Shown one piece after another: positions 24,521 through 33,300 of a DNA stretch of 64,000 nucleotides (positions are counted from its first letter, which is position 1; each line of letters begins with the position of its first letter). The notes below the pieces were generated by a model. That model was not told the origin of the DNA and did no database searches. It was given only the letters and a program-made list of their open reading frames with translations. The stretch lies in the NCBI RefSeq assembly GCF_015751905.1, contig NZ_JADOUF010000001.1, positions 8,493,501 to 8,557,500 of the forward strand, written 5' to 3'. Source of the DNA: Longispora fulva. GTDB taxonomy: Bacteria > Actinomycetota > Actinomycetes > Mycobacteriales > Micromonosporaceae. Made by a program: the position numbers and the translations under genes.

Positions 24521-24714
24521 TACAGCGCGCCGGCCTTGAGCGCGACGGTGAACGTGACCCAGTCGGTGGTGGAGAAGATGAGCACCGGCCCGCCCTGGTC
24601 CTTGCTGTCCCGCACCCCGGTCACCTGGGGAAGCAGCGCGACCTCGACGCACGCCGCGTCATTGCCGCTACGGTTACTTTTCCGCCACGGTGCCCCGTTC
24701 AGGTGTGTGGTCAC
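24520..24714 (-). CDS. DUF397 small protein
   Basis: A 64-residue protein with the DUF397 pattern: APWRKSNRSGNDAACVEVA, VRDSKDQGGPVLIFSTTDW, ending with a hydrophobic tail. DUF397 proteins are very common in actinomycetes and are nearly always encoded beside an XRE/DUF5753 regulator, as here. They are thought to modulate that partner. The gene overlaps the XRE gene by 41 bases and endonuclease V by one base of the stop. Confidence 0.88.
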   Translation of the reverse strand: MTTHLNGAPWRKSNRSGNDAACVEVALLPQVTGVRDSKDQGGPVLIFSTTDWVTFTVALKAGAL

Positions 24715-25558
24715 GCAGATCCCTACTCGCCGCTTCGATCAGCGCGGCTGACGCCTCGGGGTCGAGGGCAGCCCGGTCGATGTCATCGTACGTCGACAGG
24801 ATCTTGTTGACCTTCGGGGATTCCACGTAGAGGCAGCCGGCCAGGTTCTCGAAATATCCGAACGGGAGGAAGGGCTCGCCGAGGTGGAGGAGTGTGAAGC
24901 CGCCGCCCAGGGCGCGATGCATCTCCGTGTCACGGGGCAGGACGCGAATGGAGACACCGGGCCGGTCTCCCAGGACGAGGAGATGACGGAGCTGGTCGGC
25001 CATAGTGGCCGGACCGCCGATGGGCCTGAGCAGGATCGACTCATCCAGGATCACGGAGATCTCGGGGTGGTGCAGTTGGTCGAGGAGTTCCTGCCGTTTC
25101 GCGCGAAGTTGGATGCCCCGCTCGCGCTGTTCGGCGTCGAATGACGGATCCTCGTCGAACAACGCCTGCATGTAGCCGCGCGACTGAACGAGGCCCGGCA
25201 CGTAGCCGAGGGTGAAGATCTGGATGCGCGTGGCCCGCGACTCCAGCCACACCAGGTCGAGAAACTGTCCCGGCAGCACGTCGCCGTATTCGTCCCACCA
25301 GCCGCGCTTCCAGGCATCCTTCGCCAGCTGGATCAGACCGGCCCGGTGTGCCGCGTCGTGCACGCCGTAGAGGCTGAGCAGTGCGTCGACGTCGGGCCAG
25401 TTGATCGGGACGTGCGCGTTCTCGTAGCGGCTGACCGTGCCGCCGCTCTTGTTGATGTGTTCGGCGACCGCGTCCAACGTGAACCCGGCAGCCTCCCGGA
25501 GTTCCCTCAGTTGCTTGCCGAGCATGAGACTCCGGAGCGTGCCGGTTTCATTAGCCAC
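24674..25558 (-). CDS. XRE-family regulator with DUF5753 domain
   Basis: A 294-residue protein with an N-terminal helix-turn-helix (LGKQLRELREAAGFTLDAVA, SGGTVSRYENAHVP) and a DUF5753 effector domain (about 100-275; YVPGLVQSRGYMQALF, LLHLGEPFLPFGYFE). The XRE/DUF397 pair resembles the WhiJ-type systems that control development in Streptomyces. The start is GTG with AGGA 7 bases upstream. Its operon includes endonuclease V, which hints at control of the repair gene or simple co-location. A perfect 7-bp inverted repeat lies 62 bp upstream. Confidence 0.88.
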   Translation of the reverse strand: MANETGTLRSLMLGKQLRELREAAGFTLDAVAEHINKSGGTVSRYENAHVPINWPDVDALLSLYGVHDAAHRAGLIQLAKDAWKRGWWDEYGDVLPGQFLDLVWLESRATRIQIFTLGYVPGLVQSRGYMQALFDEDPSFDAEQRERGIQLRAKRQELLDQLHHPEISVILDESILLRPIGGPATMADQLRHLLVLGDRPGVSIRVLPRDTEMHRALGGGFTLLHLGEPFLPFGYFENLAGCLYVESPKVNKILSTYDDIDRAALDPEASAALIEAASRDLRDHTPERGTVAEK

Positions 25559-25619
25559 CAGCTTATCCTATGCGAAATGTCGTGTTAGGCAAGTCGACAG
25601 CATATGGAAATCAACATTA

Positions 25620-25635
25620 CATGCAATCTTGCATG
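25620..25635. promoter_or_regulatory. Inverted repeat upstream of the XRE operon
   Basis: CATGCAA and TTGCATG flank a 2-base spacer, a perfect 16-bp element in an AT-rich island (about 25560-25635). It is well placed for an XRE autoregulatory operator. The rest of the 310-base gap (25559-25868) shows no gene. Confidence 0.5.
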
Positions 25636-25868
25636 GATGGGTCATCGGGCGTAACGTCCCTGACGCACCGGTCACCGGATGGGGACTGACGGTCACTGTC
25701 GTGGGGTCCGGTGCGCCAGCAGGGCGCTCCCGGCCCGTCGAATTCCCGCCCTCTCCCCAGCGCGGCGGACGTCGAGTAGGCAGGCCGGGAGTGCCCCCAC
25801 CCACAGTGGCCGATGGCCCTCCGCGCGCACCTCGGGCGGGCCGCGGCCGCCCACCCAGGGAGGTCACC

Positions 25869-26063
25869 ATGCAGCACACGCCAGCGCACGCGGTCGGGAT
25901 CAGGACCGACGAGGACGCCCGGGCGGTCGCGGCCGCCCACACCGAGGACGACGACGGCTACTGCGTGGCCTGCCGGGAGTCCGGCGTCCGGGTGCACGTG
26001 CCGTGCTTCGCGCGGATCGAGGCCGCCCGCCACCTCGACCGGCTGGGTGTCCTGCCGTGCTGA
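25869..26063 (+). CDS. Small Cys-containing protein
   Basis: A 64-residue protein with a Shine-Dalgarno sequence GGGAGG 5 bases before ATG. It contains DDDGYCVACRESGVRVHVPC, a C-x2-C-x9-11-C arrangement, and ends GVLPC. Small zinc-finger-like proteins of this kind are often found beside DUF397/XRE pairs in actinomycetes, but no family was recognised. The end overlaps the start of another small frame (GTGCTGA). Confidence 0.55.
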   Translation: MQHTPAHAVGIRTDEDARAVAAAHTEDDDGYCVACRESGVRVHVPCFARIEAARHLDRLGVLPC

Positions 26064-26248
26064 AGGTGCTGCCGTGCACGGCCCCGGAGTGCGCTGACCG
26101 CCGGCTATCGCTCGCGAGGTTCACCGCGCGTGAGGTGGAGAACTTCACGCCCCTCGCCAAGGCCCGGGTCAAACCGGTCCCGTGCGCCAGCTTCCCGGGC
26201 TTCTTCCACACGATGCGCCGGGTCGGGACCACGAGCACCGGGTACTGA
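26057..26248 (+). CDS. Possible small protein overlapping the previous gene
   Basis: A 63-residue frame from GTG at 26057, overlapping the preceding stop by 7 bases. It reads VLKVLPCTAPECADRRLSLA and later VKPVPCASFPGFFHTMRR. The overlap and three Cys suggest a translationally coupled partner, but there is no ribosome-binding site of its own and no known domain. It could be a chance frame. Confidence 0.3.
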   Translation: MLKVLPCTAPECADRRLSLARFTAREVENFTPLAKARVKPVPCASFPGFFHTMRRVGTTSTGY

Positions 26249-26271
26249 GGCGTCAGTACCCGGAAAGTCGC

Positions 26272-27294
26272 TCAGCTGATCGTGACCTTGGCTCCGGTGG
26301 AGGACATCGTCTCGTGCAGGGTCAGGTACGCCAGGCCTGCGCCCTTCGGGATGTCGAACGCCAGTGTCCCGCTCGACTCCACGCCAGGGTTGACGCTGTC
26401 CAGGCCGAAGGTCACGTGGCCGGGGTTGAGGTACAGGGAGGCGCCGGAGTCCGTGCCGTACTTGGTGCCGTCCTGGCCGAACGCGCTCTGACTGAACTCC
26501 TGGAACTGGCCCTGCTTCTGTCCGACGTTCTTCACGCTCAGACTGACCAGGCAGAACTGGCCCTGCGCCTTGCGGGTGAGTACGTCGCGCCTGATCTCCG
26601 GCACCCCGCATTCCACCTTGCTCACGGTGAACTCGAACAGCCCGTCGCGGACCGGGGTGTTCAGGCCGACCACGGGCGCGGACGGCGAGGGGGCGGCGGT
26701 CTGAGGGGCCTCCCACGGGAACCATGAGCGGGTGGCTTCCGGTGTGGGGCGGGAGCTTCCCCGCGCCTCCGGATGCGTCCCGTCCCGGAGGATCTGGAAG
26801 CCGACGACGCAGCCCACGCAGATCAGCAGCAGTATCGCGCCGGCCGCGCCGAGGGCGATGAACAGCGTCTTGTTGCTCTTGGCTGGCGGCCGGGGGTAGC
26901 CCGGTGCCGGAGCGCCGCCCGCCGCGTGGTGCGCGCCCCACAGCGGAGCCCCGGCAGTCGTCTGGGACCCACCCCAGGTCGCAGACCCGTCCACGGCCGG
27001 AACCGGGCCTGTCGGCTGCGACCCGCCCCACGCCGGAACCGAGGCAGCCGTCTCGGGACCGCTCCATGCCGGAGGTCCGCTCGCCGTGAGCGGTTCGCTG
27101 AAAGCCGCAGAGCCACTCGCCGTGAGCGGTCCGCTGGGCGTCGGAGAACCGTCCGGGGTCGGGGGCCCGCCCAGGATCGGCGGCGAGTCCGGGGCGGCCC
27201 ACGGACTCGCGGGGGACGGCGACGAACCCTCAGGGGCTGCCCCGTGACTCTCCGACGGGGTCGGCTCGGGACCGGGCTCACTGGGCGCTGACAT
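26272..27294 (-). CDS. Membrane protein with Pro-rich cytoplasmic region and DUF4352-like outer domain
   Basis: A 340-residue protein. The first 135 residues are extremely rich in Pro, Ser, Ala, Thr and Gly, with loose repeats such as LTASGSAAF, LTASGPPAW and WGGSQ. One membrane span follows (TLFIALGAAGAILLLICVGCVVGF). The outer domain (about 205-340; VRDGLFEFTVSKVECG, FCLVSLSVKNVGQKQGQF, YLTLHETMSSTGAKVTIS) matches the immunoglobulin-like DUF4352 fold. AAGGGA precedes ATG at 27294, so the frame's extension to 27591 is not used. The role is unknown; such proteins are common on actinomycete envelopes. Confidence 0.75.
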   Translation of the reverse strand: MSAPSEPGPEPTPSESHGAAPEGSSPSPASPWAAPDSPPILGGPPTPDGSPTPSGPLTASGSAAFSEPLTASGPPAWSGPETAASVPAWGGSQPTGPVPAVDGSATWGGSQTTAGAPLWGAHHAAGGAPAPGYPRPPAKSNKTLFIALGAAGAILLLICVGCVVGFQILRDGTHPEARGSSRPTPEATRSWFPWEAPQTAAPSPSAPVVGLNTPVRDGLFEFTVSKVECGVPEIRRDVLTRKAQGQFCLVSLSVKNVGQKQGQFQEFSQSAFGQDGTKYGTDSGASLYLNPGHVTFGLDSVNPGVESSGTLAFDIPKGAGLAYLTLHETMSSTGAKVTIS

Positions 27295-27462
27295 GACGTC
27301 CCTTCGGTGGATCTTGGCGTGGCGCCCAGAGAGGCTACCCCTGATCAAGGCCGCCGTCAGGCCCGCTCGGGAGGGAATGTGACCCGACCGACCCACGAAA
27401 ACCAGACCGCGGATCCGACCGGATGGTCTGTGCGCGGTGGACCCGAGTTCTGTACAGACTTC

Positions 27463-27484
27463 GCGCCACTTTTGGCGTACCCTG
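27463..27484 (+). promoter_or_regulatory. Putative promoter/operator of the toxin-antitoxin pair
   Basis: CGCCA-CTTT-TGGCG is a 5-bp inverted repeat around 27464-27477, and TACCCT (27479-27484) is a -10-like hexamer 5 bases before the antitoxin ATG. No Shine-Dalgarno sequence is present, so a leaderless transcript is plausible. The inverted repeat could be the site for antitoxin autoregulation. Confidence 0.4.
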
Positions 27485-27489
27485 GGTGT

Positions 27490-27774
27490 ATGACGATTCT
27501 GCCGTTCACTGACGTCCGCAACCGGCTGTCGGAGTTGATCGACGAAGTGGGTCGCACGCACGAGCGCGTGACGATCACCCGGCATGGCCAAGACGTCGCG
27601 GTCCTGCTGTCCCCGGCCGATCTGGAAGCGCTCGAGGAGACTCTCGAGGTGCTCTCCAGCCCGGAAGCCATGCGTCAGCTCGCGGAGTCGCGCGAAGCGA
27701 TCGAGGCTGGCGACGTGCTCGACGCTGAGGAACTTGCGGCGTTGATGGCCAAGCGCGCCAAGAAGGTCGCGTGA
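27490..27774 (+). CDS. Phd/YefM-family antitoxin
   Basis: A 94-residue antitoxin. MTILPFTDVRNRLSELIDEV is the typical N-terminal Phd/YefM fold, followed by RVTITRHGQDVAVLLSPADL. The acidic C-terminal tail (SREAIEAGDVLDAEELAALM) would wrap and neutralise the toxin. It overlaps the toxin gene (GTGA), the usual tight coupling of type II pairs. Autoregulation through the inverted repeat just upstream is inferred. Confidence 0.9.
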   Translation: MTILPFTDVRNRLSELIDEVGRTHERVTITRHGQDVAVLLSPADLEALEETLEVLSSPEAMRQLAESREAIEAGDVLDAEELAALMAKRAKKVA

Positions 27775-28064
27775 CCCACCAGGGCCAGGGCGGTTACCAG
27801 CTGCGGGTCGCTGGCCCGGCCGCGCGTGCGCTCGCGGGTCGGCTTCCGGAGAAGGTGGCGGCGGCGGTCTACGAGTTCATCACGACGACGCTACTCGACA
27901 ACCCCCGCAGGGTCGGAAAGCCGTTGGCGCTCCCGCCATACCAGGGCACGTGGTCCGCACGGCGAGGTAGCTACCGGGTCCTTTACGAGATCGATGACCA
28001 GGCCCGAACCGTGACCGTGACCGTGATCGAGCACCGAGGTGACGTCTACCGGTCGCGCGGCTAG
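27771..28064 (+). CDS. RelE/ParE-family toxin
   Basis: A 97-residue toxin. YQLRVAGPAARALAGRLPEK, FITTTLLDNPRRVGKPL, and the C-terminal SARRGSYRVLYEIDDQ with VIEHRGDVYR form the RelE/ParE barnase-like fold. RelE members cleave mRNA on the ribosome; ParE members poison gyrase. The Arg-rich GSYRVLYEI core and final HRGDVYR are closer to RelE/YoeB-type mRNA interferases. The GTG start overlaps the antitoxin stop. A remnant of another gene's 3' end begins 5 bases after the stop. Confidence 0.88.
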   Translation: MTHQGQGGYQLRVAGPAARALAGRLPEKVAAAVYEFITTTLLDNPRRVGKPLALPPYQGTWSARRGSYRVLYEIDDQARTVTVTVIEHRGDVYRSRG

Positions 28065-28068
28065 CACC

Positions 28069-28113
28069 ACGGGGGCCGACGCTGTCGGGTCGGGCCCCGC
28101 CGTAACCGTCTGA
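28069..28113 (+). pseudogene. 3' remnant of a paralogue of the LuxR gene at 9891
   Basis: These 45 bases read GADAVGSGPAVTV-stop on the plus strand. The LuxR gene on the minus strand ends GADNAGSGPAVTV-stop. At DNA level a 30-base block (28085-28114, ending TCTGAAA) is identical to the reverse complement of 9888-9917, and similarity extends upstream through GGGCCGAC. No promoter or other part of the gene is present, so only the tail survives. Confidence 0.65.
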
Positions 28114-28120
28114 AAGGTCT

Positions 28121-28792
28121 TTAAGAGGCCCAGATGGTGCGCACGTGGTTGATGTGCACCGTCATGATCTTCTCGGACGCCTCGGTGTCGCCCTTCGCGA
28201 GGGCGTCCAGGAGCGTGTGGTGCTCGCGGGCCGAGTCGACCAGGCCGCCGCGCTCGTGCAGCTCGGCGAGGCCGTAGAGCCGGGAGCGGGTGCGCAGCTC
28301 GTTGACGACGCTGACCAGGTGCTGGTTGCCGGCGAGGGCGAGCAGGCCCAGGTGGAAGCGCAGGTCGGCGTCGATGTAGGCGATCAGGTCGCCGCGCTCG
28401 GCCGCCGCGACGATCTCGTCGGCGATCGGACGCAGGGCGGTGAGGGCTGGCTGGCTGGCCTGCTCGATGACCCGGCGCATCATGGGGACCTCGATCAGGG
28501 CCCGGATCTCCAGGAACTCGTCGAGGTCGCGGTCCGACAGGGCGGTGACCCGGAAGCCCCGGTTGCGGACGACCTCGAACATGCCCTCCTTGACCAGGTC
28601 GAGGAGAGCCTCGCGGACCGGCGTGACCGAGACGCCGAACGTGCTGGCGAGGGTGGCGGCCGAGTAGACCACCGCCGGGCGCAGCTCGCCGGAGATCAGG
28701 GCGGCCCGCAGCGCGGCCGTGACCTCCTCGCGGAGGGTGCGCCGGGCTGCGGACGGCAGCCGGAGCGTGGGGAGGTCGTGTTCACTCACCAC
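28121..28792 (-). CDS. GntR-family (FadR subfamily) regulator
   Basis: A 223-residue protein with an N-terminal GntR winged helix (VTAALRAALISGELRPAVVY, LASTFGVSVTPVREALLDLV) and a C-terminal all-helical FCD domain (about 85-215). Its Asp/His ligands (EIRALIE, DLRFHLGLLALAGN, EHHTLLDAL) usually bind a metal and a small carboxylate effector. The GTG at 28792 has GGAG 7 bases upstream and is preferred over 28831. The palindrome at 28870-28885 is a probable operator. The target metabolic gene is not obvious, since the neighbour is a secreted peptidase homologue. Confidence 0.87.
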   Translation of the reverse strand: MVSEHDLPTLRLPSAARRTLREEVTAALRAALISGELRPAVVYSAATLASTFGVSVTPVREALLDLVKEGMFEVVRNRGFRVTALSDRDLDEFLEIRALIEVPMMRRVIEQASQPALTALRPIADEIVAAAERGDLIAYIDADLRFHLGLLALAGNQHLVSVVNELRTRSRLYGLAELHERGGLVDSAREHHTLLDALAKGDTEASEKIMTVHINHVRTIWAS

Positions 28793-28869
28793 AGGAGTAC
28801 TCCGTTCGCCAAGGTGACCAGACGTTACCACCTAGAACCAACGACCCCGTTGTCGTCAAGGTCCCATTC

Positions 28870-28885
28870 TATGTAGTACGTCATA
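28870..28885. promoter_or_regulatory. Probable GntR operator
   Basis: TATGTAGTACGTCATA has the symmetric form TATG-NN-GTAC-NN-CATA, 78 bp upstream of the GntR start codon. FadR-type regulators bind short AT-flanked palindromes of this kind. Confidence 0.5.
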
Positions 28886-28925
28886 TGCTAGGTCACCGGC
28901 CGAACGGCTACCAGGCCGCCCACGA

Positions 28926-30137
28926 TCATGAGATGGTTCGGAACACCTCCACGACCTGGCCGACGATCGCCGCCTCGGTGCGCTCGAACTCCGGTCCGGT
29001 CACCAGCGTGTCGTCGTCGGGCAGACCGGTCAAGACCGGTGTGTGCAGGTGACCGCCCGGGATGGCACTGCCCAGGGCGACCCGCAGCCGGTTGCTCCGG
29101 TAGGCGACCTCATTGGACAGGTACCCGCCACCGCCGCCCTGCACCGCGCGCGACCCCTGCGTCGGACCATTCTCCCGGTACACCGGGGACGTGCCCCCGG
29201 CCGGGATCTCCACGACGACATTGTTGACCCTGACCGGGTACGGGCCGGCCGCCGTCACCATCGCGGCCGTCGGCAGCGTGCCCGGGATGAACTCGGCCCC
29301 CGGCCCCATGCCCGGCGCGACCACCGGTGAGCTGTAGGTGCCCCCGGACAGGGCGCCCTCGTTGTCCGGGAACGGGTCGGCCGACCGGGCCCGGCCGTTG
29401 AAGCCCTCCAGGGTGAACTCGCCCGGGTAGCCCTGGCTGACGCTGGAGATCAGGGCCGCCTGCGCGATCCGGGGGCCGAAGGCGCGCTCGACGATGTCGG
29501 CGTCGAAGTCGGCGTAGCGGACCGGCAGCACCACGGCCCGCACCTCCGCCTGGCCGCCGCCGCGCAGGGTGATCCGCCGGCCGTTGAGCGCCAGGGCCGC
29601 CGCGCCCGACGGGTTCGCGGTGCGGGGGTCGTGGTCCAGGCCGAACGGGTCGAAGCCGCTGACGAAGATCTTCGGGATCCCGGTACTGGAGAAGGCGTTG
29701 TCGACGAGGCCCCTGCTGGCGTCCTCGAACGCGCTGACCGTACCGGCGGTCGCGTGGAACTGTCGGAGCTGGCGGGCCATGGTGAGCCGGGTCCAGTACA
29801 GCGGGCGGTCGTCCAGGGCGGCCAGCGGGGCAGGGTCGGTGGTGGGGCGGCGGCCCTGGGAGCGGTTCACCGCCGCCGACCAGAGCGCCGTGCCCCAGTC
29901 GGTGACCAGGGCGGTCAGCTCGGCGGGGCTTCTCGTGCCGCACAGGGCCGCCGGGAACCGGTCGCCGAAGCTGGTCAGCCCGGCCCGCCGGATGATCTCG
30001 GCGGGCTGCGGGCCCAGGCGGGACTGCTCGGTGGTCGGGGCCACGGAGGTGTCCAGGCAGGACGGGGCGGCGGCGGTGGCGGGGACCGGGGCGGCGAGGA
30101 GGGCGACGGCCGTGACGGCGCCGAGCAGGATGCGCAT
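28926..30137 (-). CDS. Secreted pyroglutamyl-peptidase (C15)-like protein with Ser at the catalytic Cys position
   Basis: A 403-residue protein with a signal peptide (MRILLGAVTAVALLAAPVPA). After about 150 residues of helical sequence comes a C15 peptidase-like domain: IFVSGFDPFGLD with NPS, the Glu motif region TLEGFNGRA with DPFPDNEG, and GGYLSNEVAYRS with GGHLHTP. In cytosolic pyroglutamyl peptidases the nucleophile is the Cys of a TYLCN motif; here that position is Ser (about residue 340). His is kept. Either it is a serine variant or a binding protein. The usual family size is about 215 residues, so the N-terminal half is extra. Confidence 0.78.
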   Translation of the reverse strand: MRILLGAVTAVALLAAPVPATAAAPSCLDTSVAPTTEQSRLGPQPAEIIRRAGLTSFGDRFPAALCGTRSPAELTALVTDWGTALWSAAVNRSQGRRPTTDPAPLAALDDRPLYWTRLTMARQLRQFHATAGTVSAFEDASRGLVDNAFSSTGIPKIFVSGFDPFGLDHDPRTANPSGAAALALNGRRITLRGGGQAEVRAVVLPVRYADFDADIVERAFGPRIAQAALISSVSQGYPGEFTLEGFNGRARSADPFPDNEGALSGGTYSSPVVAPGMGPGAEFIPGTLPTAAMVTAAGPYPVRVNNVVVEIPAGGTSPVYRENGPTQGSRAVQGGGGGYLSNEVAYRSNRLRVALGSAIPGGHLHTPVLTGLPDDDTLVTGPEFERTEAAIVGQVVEVFRTIS

Positions 30138-30192
30138 GGGTAATACATTACACACCACTTAGGAGGGTGGGGTGTGAGCCCGGAACGCTTGC

Positions 30193-30246
30193 GGGGAAGT
30201 CGTCGAGCGCCGGGGGTGGCGGTCGACAACTTCCCCGAGGGGTGTC
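30193..30246 (-). terminator. Hairpin downstream of the GH31 gene
   Basis: GGGGAAGTCGTCGA (30193-30206) pairs with TCGACAACTTCCCC (30233-30246), a 14-bp stem with one C-A mismatch. It lies 73 bases beyond the GH31 stop on the minus strand and just upstream of the peptidase-like gene. Confidence 0.6.
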
Positions 30247-30318
30247 GCGTCCCCGAAGGGGGTGGGGGCGCGACCGTGGGGCCGGGACCGCCGTGGGAGG
30301 CGGCCCCGGACCCTCGTC

Positions 30319-33300
30319 CTACTGGATGGCCCACTTCTGGCCGGTGGCACCGGAGCATGTCGCCAGCTCCAGCTTCGTGCTGTTCGCGGTCCCGTTGCCC
30401 ACCGTGCCCAGGCAATTGCCGCCCAGCCCGGTCACGGACCCGTCGCTCTGCTGCGCCCACTGCTGCCCGGCCGCGCCGGAGCAGGTCTGGATCGCGACCA
30501 CCGCCGCCGAACCGTCCAGGCAGACGCCGTTCTTGCCGGTCAGCGTGCCGTTGGCGTTGAACGACCACTGCTGGTGCAGGGCGCCGTTGCAGGAGTACAA
30601 CGTCGGCTGCGAGCCCGGCGTCGTCGTGCCGTAGGGGATGTCCACGCACTTCGAGGACGCCTGGTGCACGAGGGCCCCGGAGGTCGCCGGCGCGGTCCCC
30701 GCGGTGCCGGTCGCGGACAGCTCCGCCACCGACGTCCACGGGCCCCGGTTGCCGGCCTCGGTGAGGGCCCGGAACCGGATGTACCGGCCGGTCTTCGCCG
30801 CGAAGCTCACGGTTTTCTCCGTGGCGTCGTCCGCGAAGGTGCCCGTGGCCACGGCCGTGCCCCAGCTGCTCGTGGAGTTGGACACGTAGACCTCATACTG
30901 GCCGGGCCTGCCGTTGGCGCCGCCGTCCTGGCGGGGGAGCACCTTCAGCGAGTCCACGTTGTACGTGCCGCCCAGGTCCACCTGGATCTCGTGCGGGAGC
31001 GTCCCGCCCGACCAGGCGGTGTGCCACATGGTGGCGGTGTTCCCGTCGAAGGCGTTGGTGGCCGCGTCGTTCTCGGCCGCCGTCTCCTGGCTGTCGGCGG
31101 ACACCAGCGACCAGGCCGTCTTCGGGATCGGCTGCGAACCGGTCGGCGGGGTGGTGGTCGCCGGCAGCGTGGCCCCGGTCAGCGTGACCGAGAACGCGCC
31201 GGACTGCGAGCCGACCTTGGTCCACAGCACCTTGCCGTCGAAGAACCAACCCGTCGCGGCGCTGTCGTACGCCGCCTTGGAGGCCTGCTGGGTCAGGGTG
31301 GTCGAGCCCAGCTTCACCGTGGTCGGCGCGCCGCCCAGGTGGGTGCTGAACTCGTAGCCGCGTGCGGACGGCTTGCCGGTGTAGGAACCGACCGACGCGC
31401 CGACGTTGACCGTGATGTCACCGGTGCCGGTGGCCGGCGCCGTCATCGTGACGGCCTGGGTGGCCGACGAGCCGGTCTGGTAGGCGCGGGTGATGCCGTC
31501 GTCCTCGTAGAGGGTGAAGTTCGAGGTGCCGCGCGGGTAGAGGTCGTAGGTGAGGGTGTCCACCGGCTTCTCGCCGGTGTAGTTCATCTGCGGCCACATC
31601 GGCACGATGGCGCCGCCCTTGACGAACAGCGGCAGCGTGTCCAGGGGCGCGCTGTAACCGTTGAGCGTGGCCGGGCCCTGGTAGACGGTCCCGGTCCAGT
31701 AATCGGTCCAGGTGCCGGCCGGCAGGTAGATGCCGTCGCGGGTGCTGGTGTTGGTGACGACCGGGGCGACGAGGAAGGAGTCGCCGGACAGGAACTCGCC
31801 GGACGTCTGGTTGCCGCGCGCGACCGGGTCGTTGGGGTAGTCGAGGACCATGGCCCGGACGGCCGGGGTGCCGGTGGCGGTGGCGTTGGCGCTCATCGTG
31901 TACATGTACGGCATCAGCCGCATCTTCAGCTGCAGGTACTTGCGGTTGATGCTCAGCGTCGGCTCGGCCCACCGCCACGGCTGCTTGTCGTTGTAGCCGG
32001 TCGACGGGTTCGTCGGGCCCCAGCCGGACATGGTCATGAACGCCGGGGTGAACGCCTTCCACTGCAGGTCACGCGCGTAGGTCGCGGGCGAGCCCTCGAA
32101 GATGCCGTCGACGTCGCCGGACGCGTAGTTCAGCGCCGACAGGCCGGCCCCGGCGATGGCCGGCACGTGCCAGCGCATGTTCGCCCAGTTGCCCTCGGTG
32201 TCGCCGGTCCAGACGATCGCGTTGCGCTGGGTGCCGGCCCAGCCGTCCACGGTCCACACGTAGCGGCGGGCGTCGGAGTTGGACTCGATCCCGCTGACGG
32301 CCTGGTTCACGCCGTCGAACGCCGTCTTGTAGCCGCCGCCGATCCACGCCACGTCGGTCTTGACGCCGCGCGAGCCGGCCGCGATCTCACCGGGCATGCC
32401 GGTGAGGCCGGTGGACGTCCACAGGCCGGTCTTGAAGCCCTTCGCGGCCAGCCCGGAGACGGACTGCGACAGATTGGTGTAGCCGCAGCCGTAGCCGTCG
32501 TTCGGGAGGAACCAGCCCGAGGGCATGTCCTTGGCCCGCGCGTCGTTGGCGTACGCGACGACGTCCGGGGTGGTCTGGTGGCCGAGGCGGTCGTGGGCGC
32601 CCTGGTAGGACGGGTTGGAGGCGTTGAAACAGTCGGCGTTGCCCAGCTCGAAGCCCCACAGCGGGGCCAGGAACGGCTTGCCGGTGACGTCGGTGTAGGC
32701 GTTCAGGACGCCCTTGAGGTCGCCCGGGCCGTTGCCCGCGAAGTAGTACGCGTCGAACCGGTTCTCGTCGTGGGTGAACGACGAGGGGCCCGTGAACGCG
32801 TAGGAGCCGGGCTTCCAGGTGTTGCGCAGGACGCCGTACCCGTTGGTGGACATGTAGAACGGCGCCGGGGAGGCGTTGTTGTTCTCGTTCCACTGGTTGT
32901 CGACCTTGATGGGTACCGTCTTGCCGCGCAGTGCCCAGTCGCCGAGCCGCAGCCCGGTGCCGTAGTACTGCTCGTCGGTGCCCTGGCTCAGGGTCTGGGT
33001 GGTCTGGGTCCCGGTCCAGCTCAGCGCGGCCGACTCCGACCACAGCAGCGTCGTGTTGTCCGCCTTGTAGGCGGAGAACTTCAGCGGCGACTTGTTCACC
33101 CGGACGGTGACCGAGCTGGTGGTGACCTTGTAGTACGTGCCGGCGTCGGTGAAGGCCGGTGCCGTGTAGCCGAAGTCCGTCTTGATGGTGATGTCGGTGC
33201 CGGCCGGGTCGTCGTACGTCCCGGTCGGGGCGAGCTGCACCCGGAAGATGTCGGCGCGGGCGAAGACCACTCTGGCCTTCGCCGCGCCGGACGTCGTGAT

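Noticed and set aside
9888-28114. Integrated mobile element bounded by attachment sites
   Set aside because: The two copies of the shared sequence are inverted relative to each other, and no integrase, relaxase or transposase lies between them.
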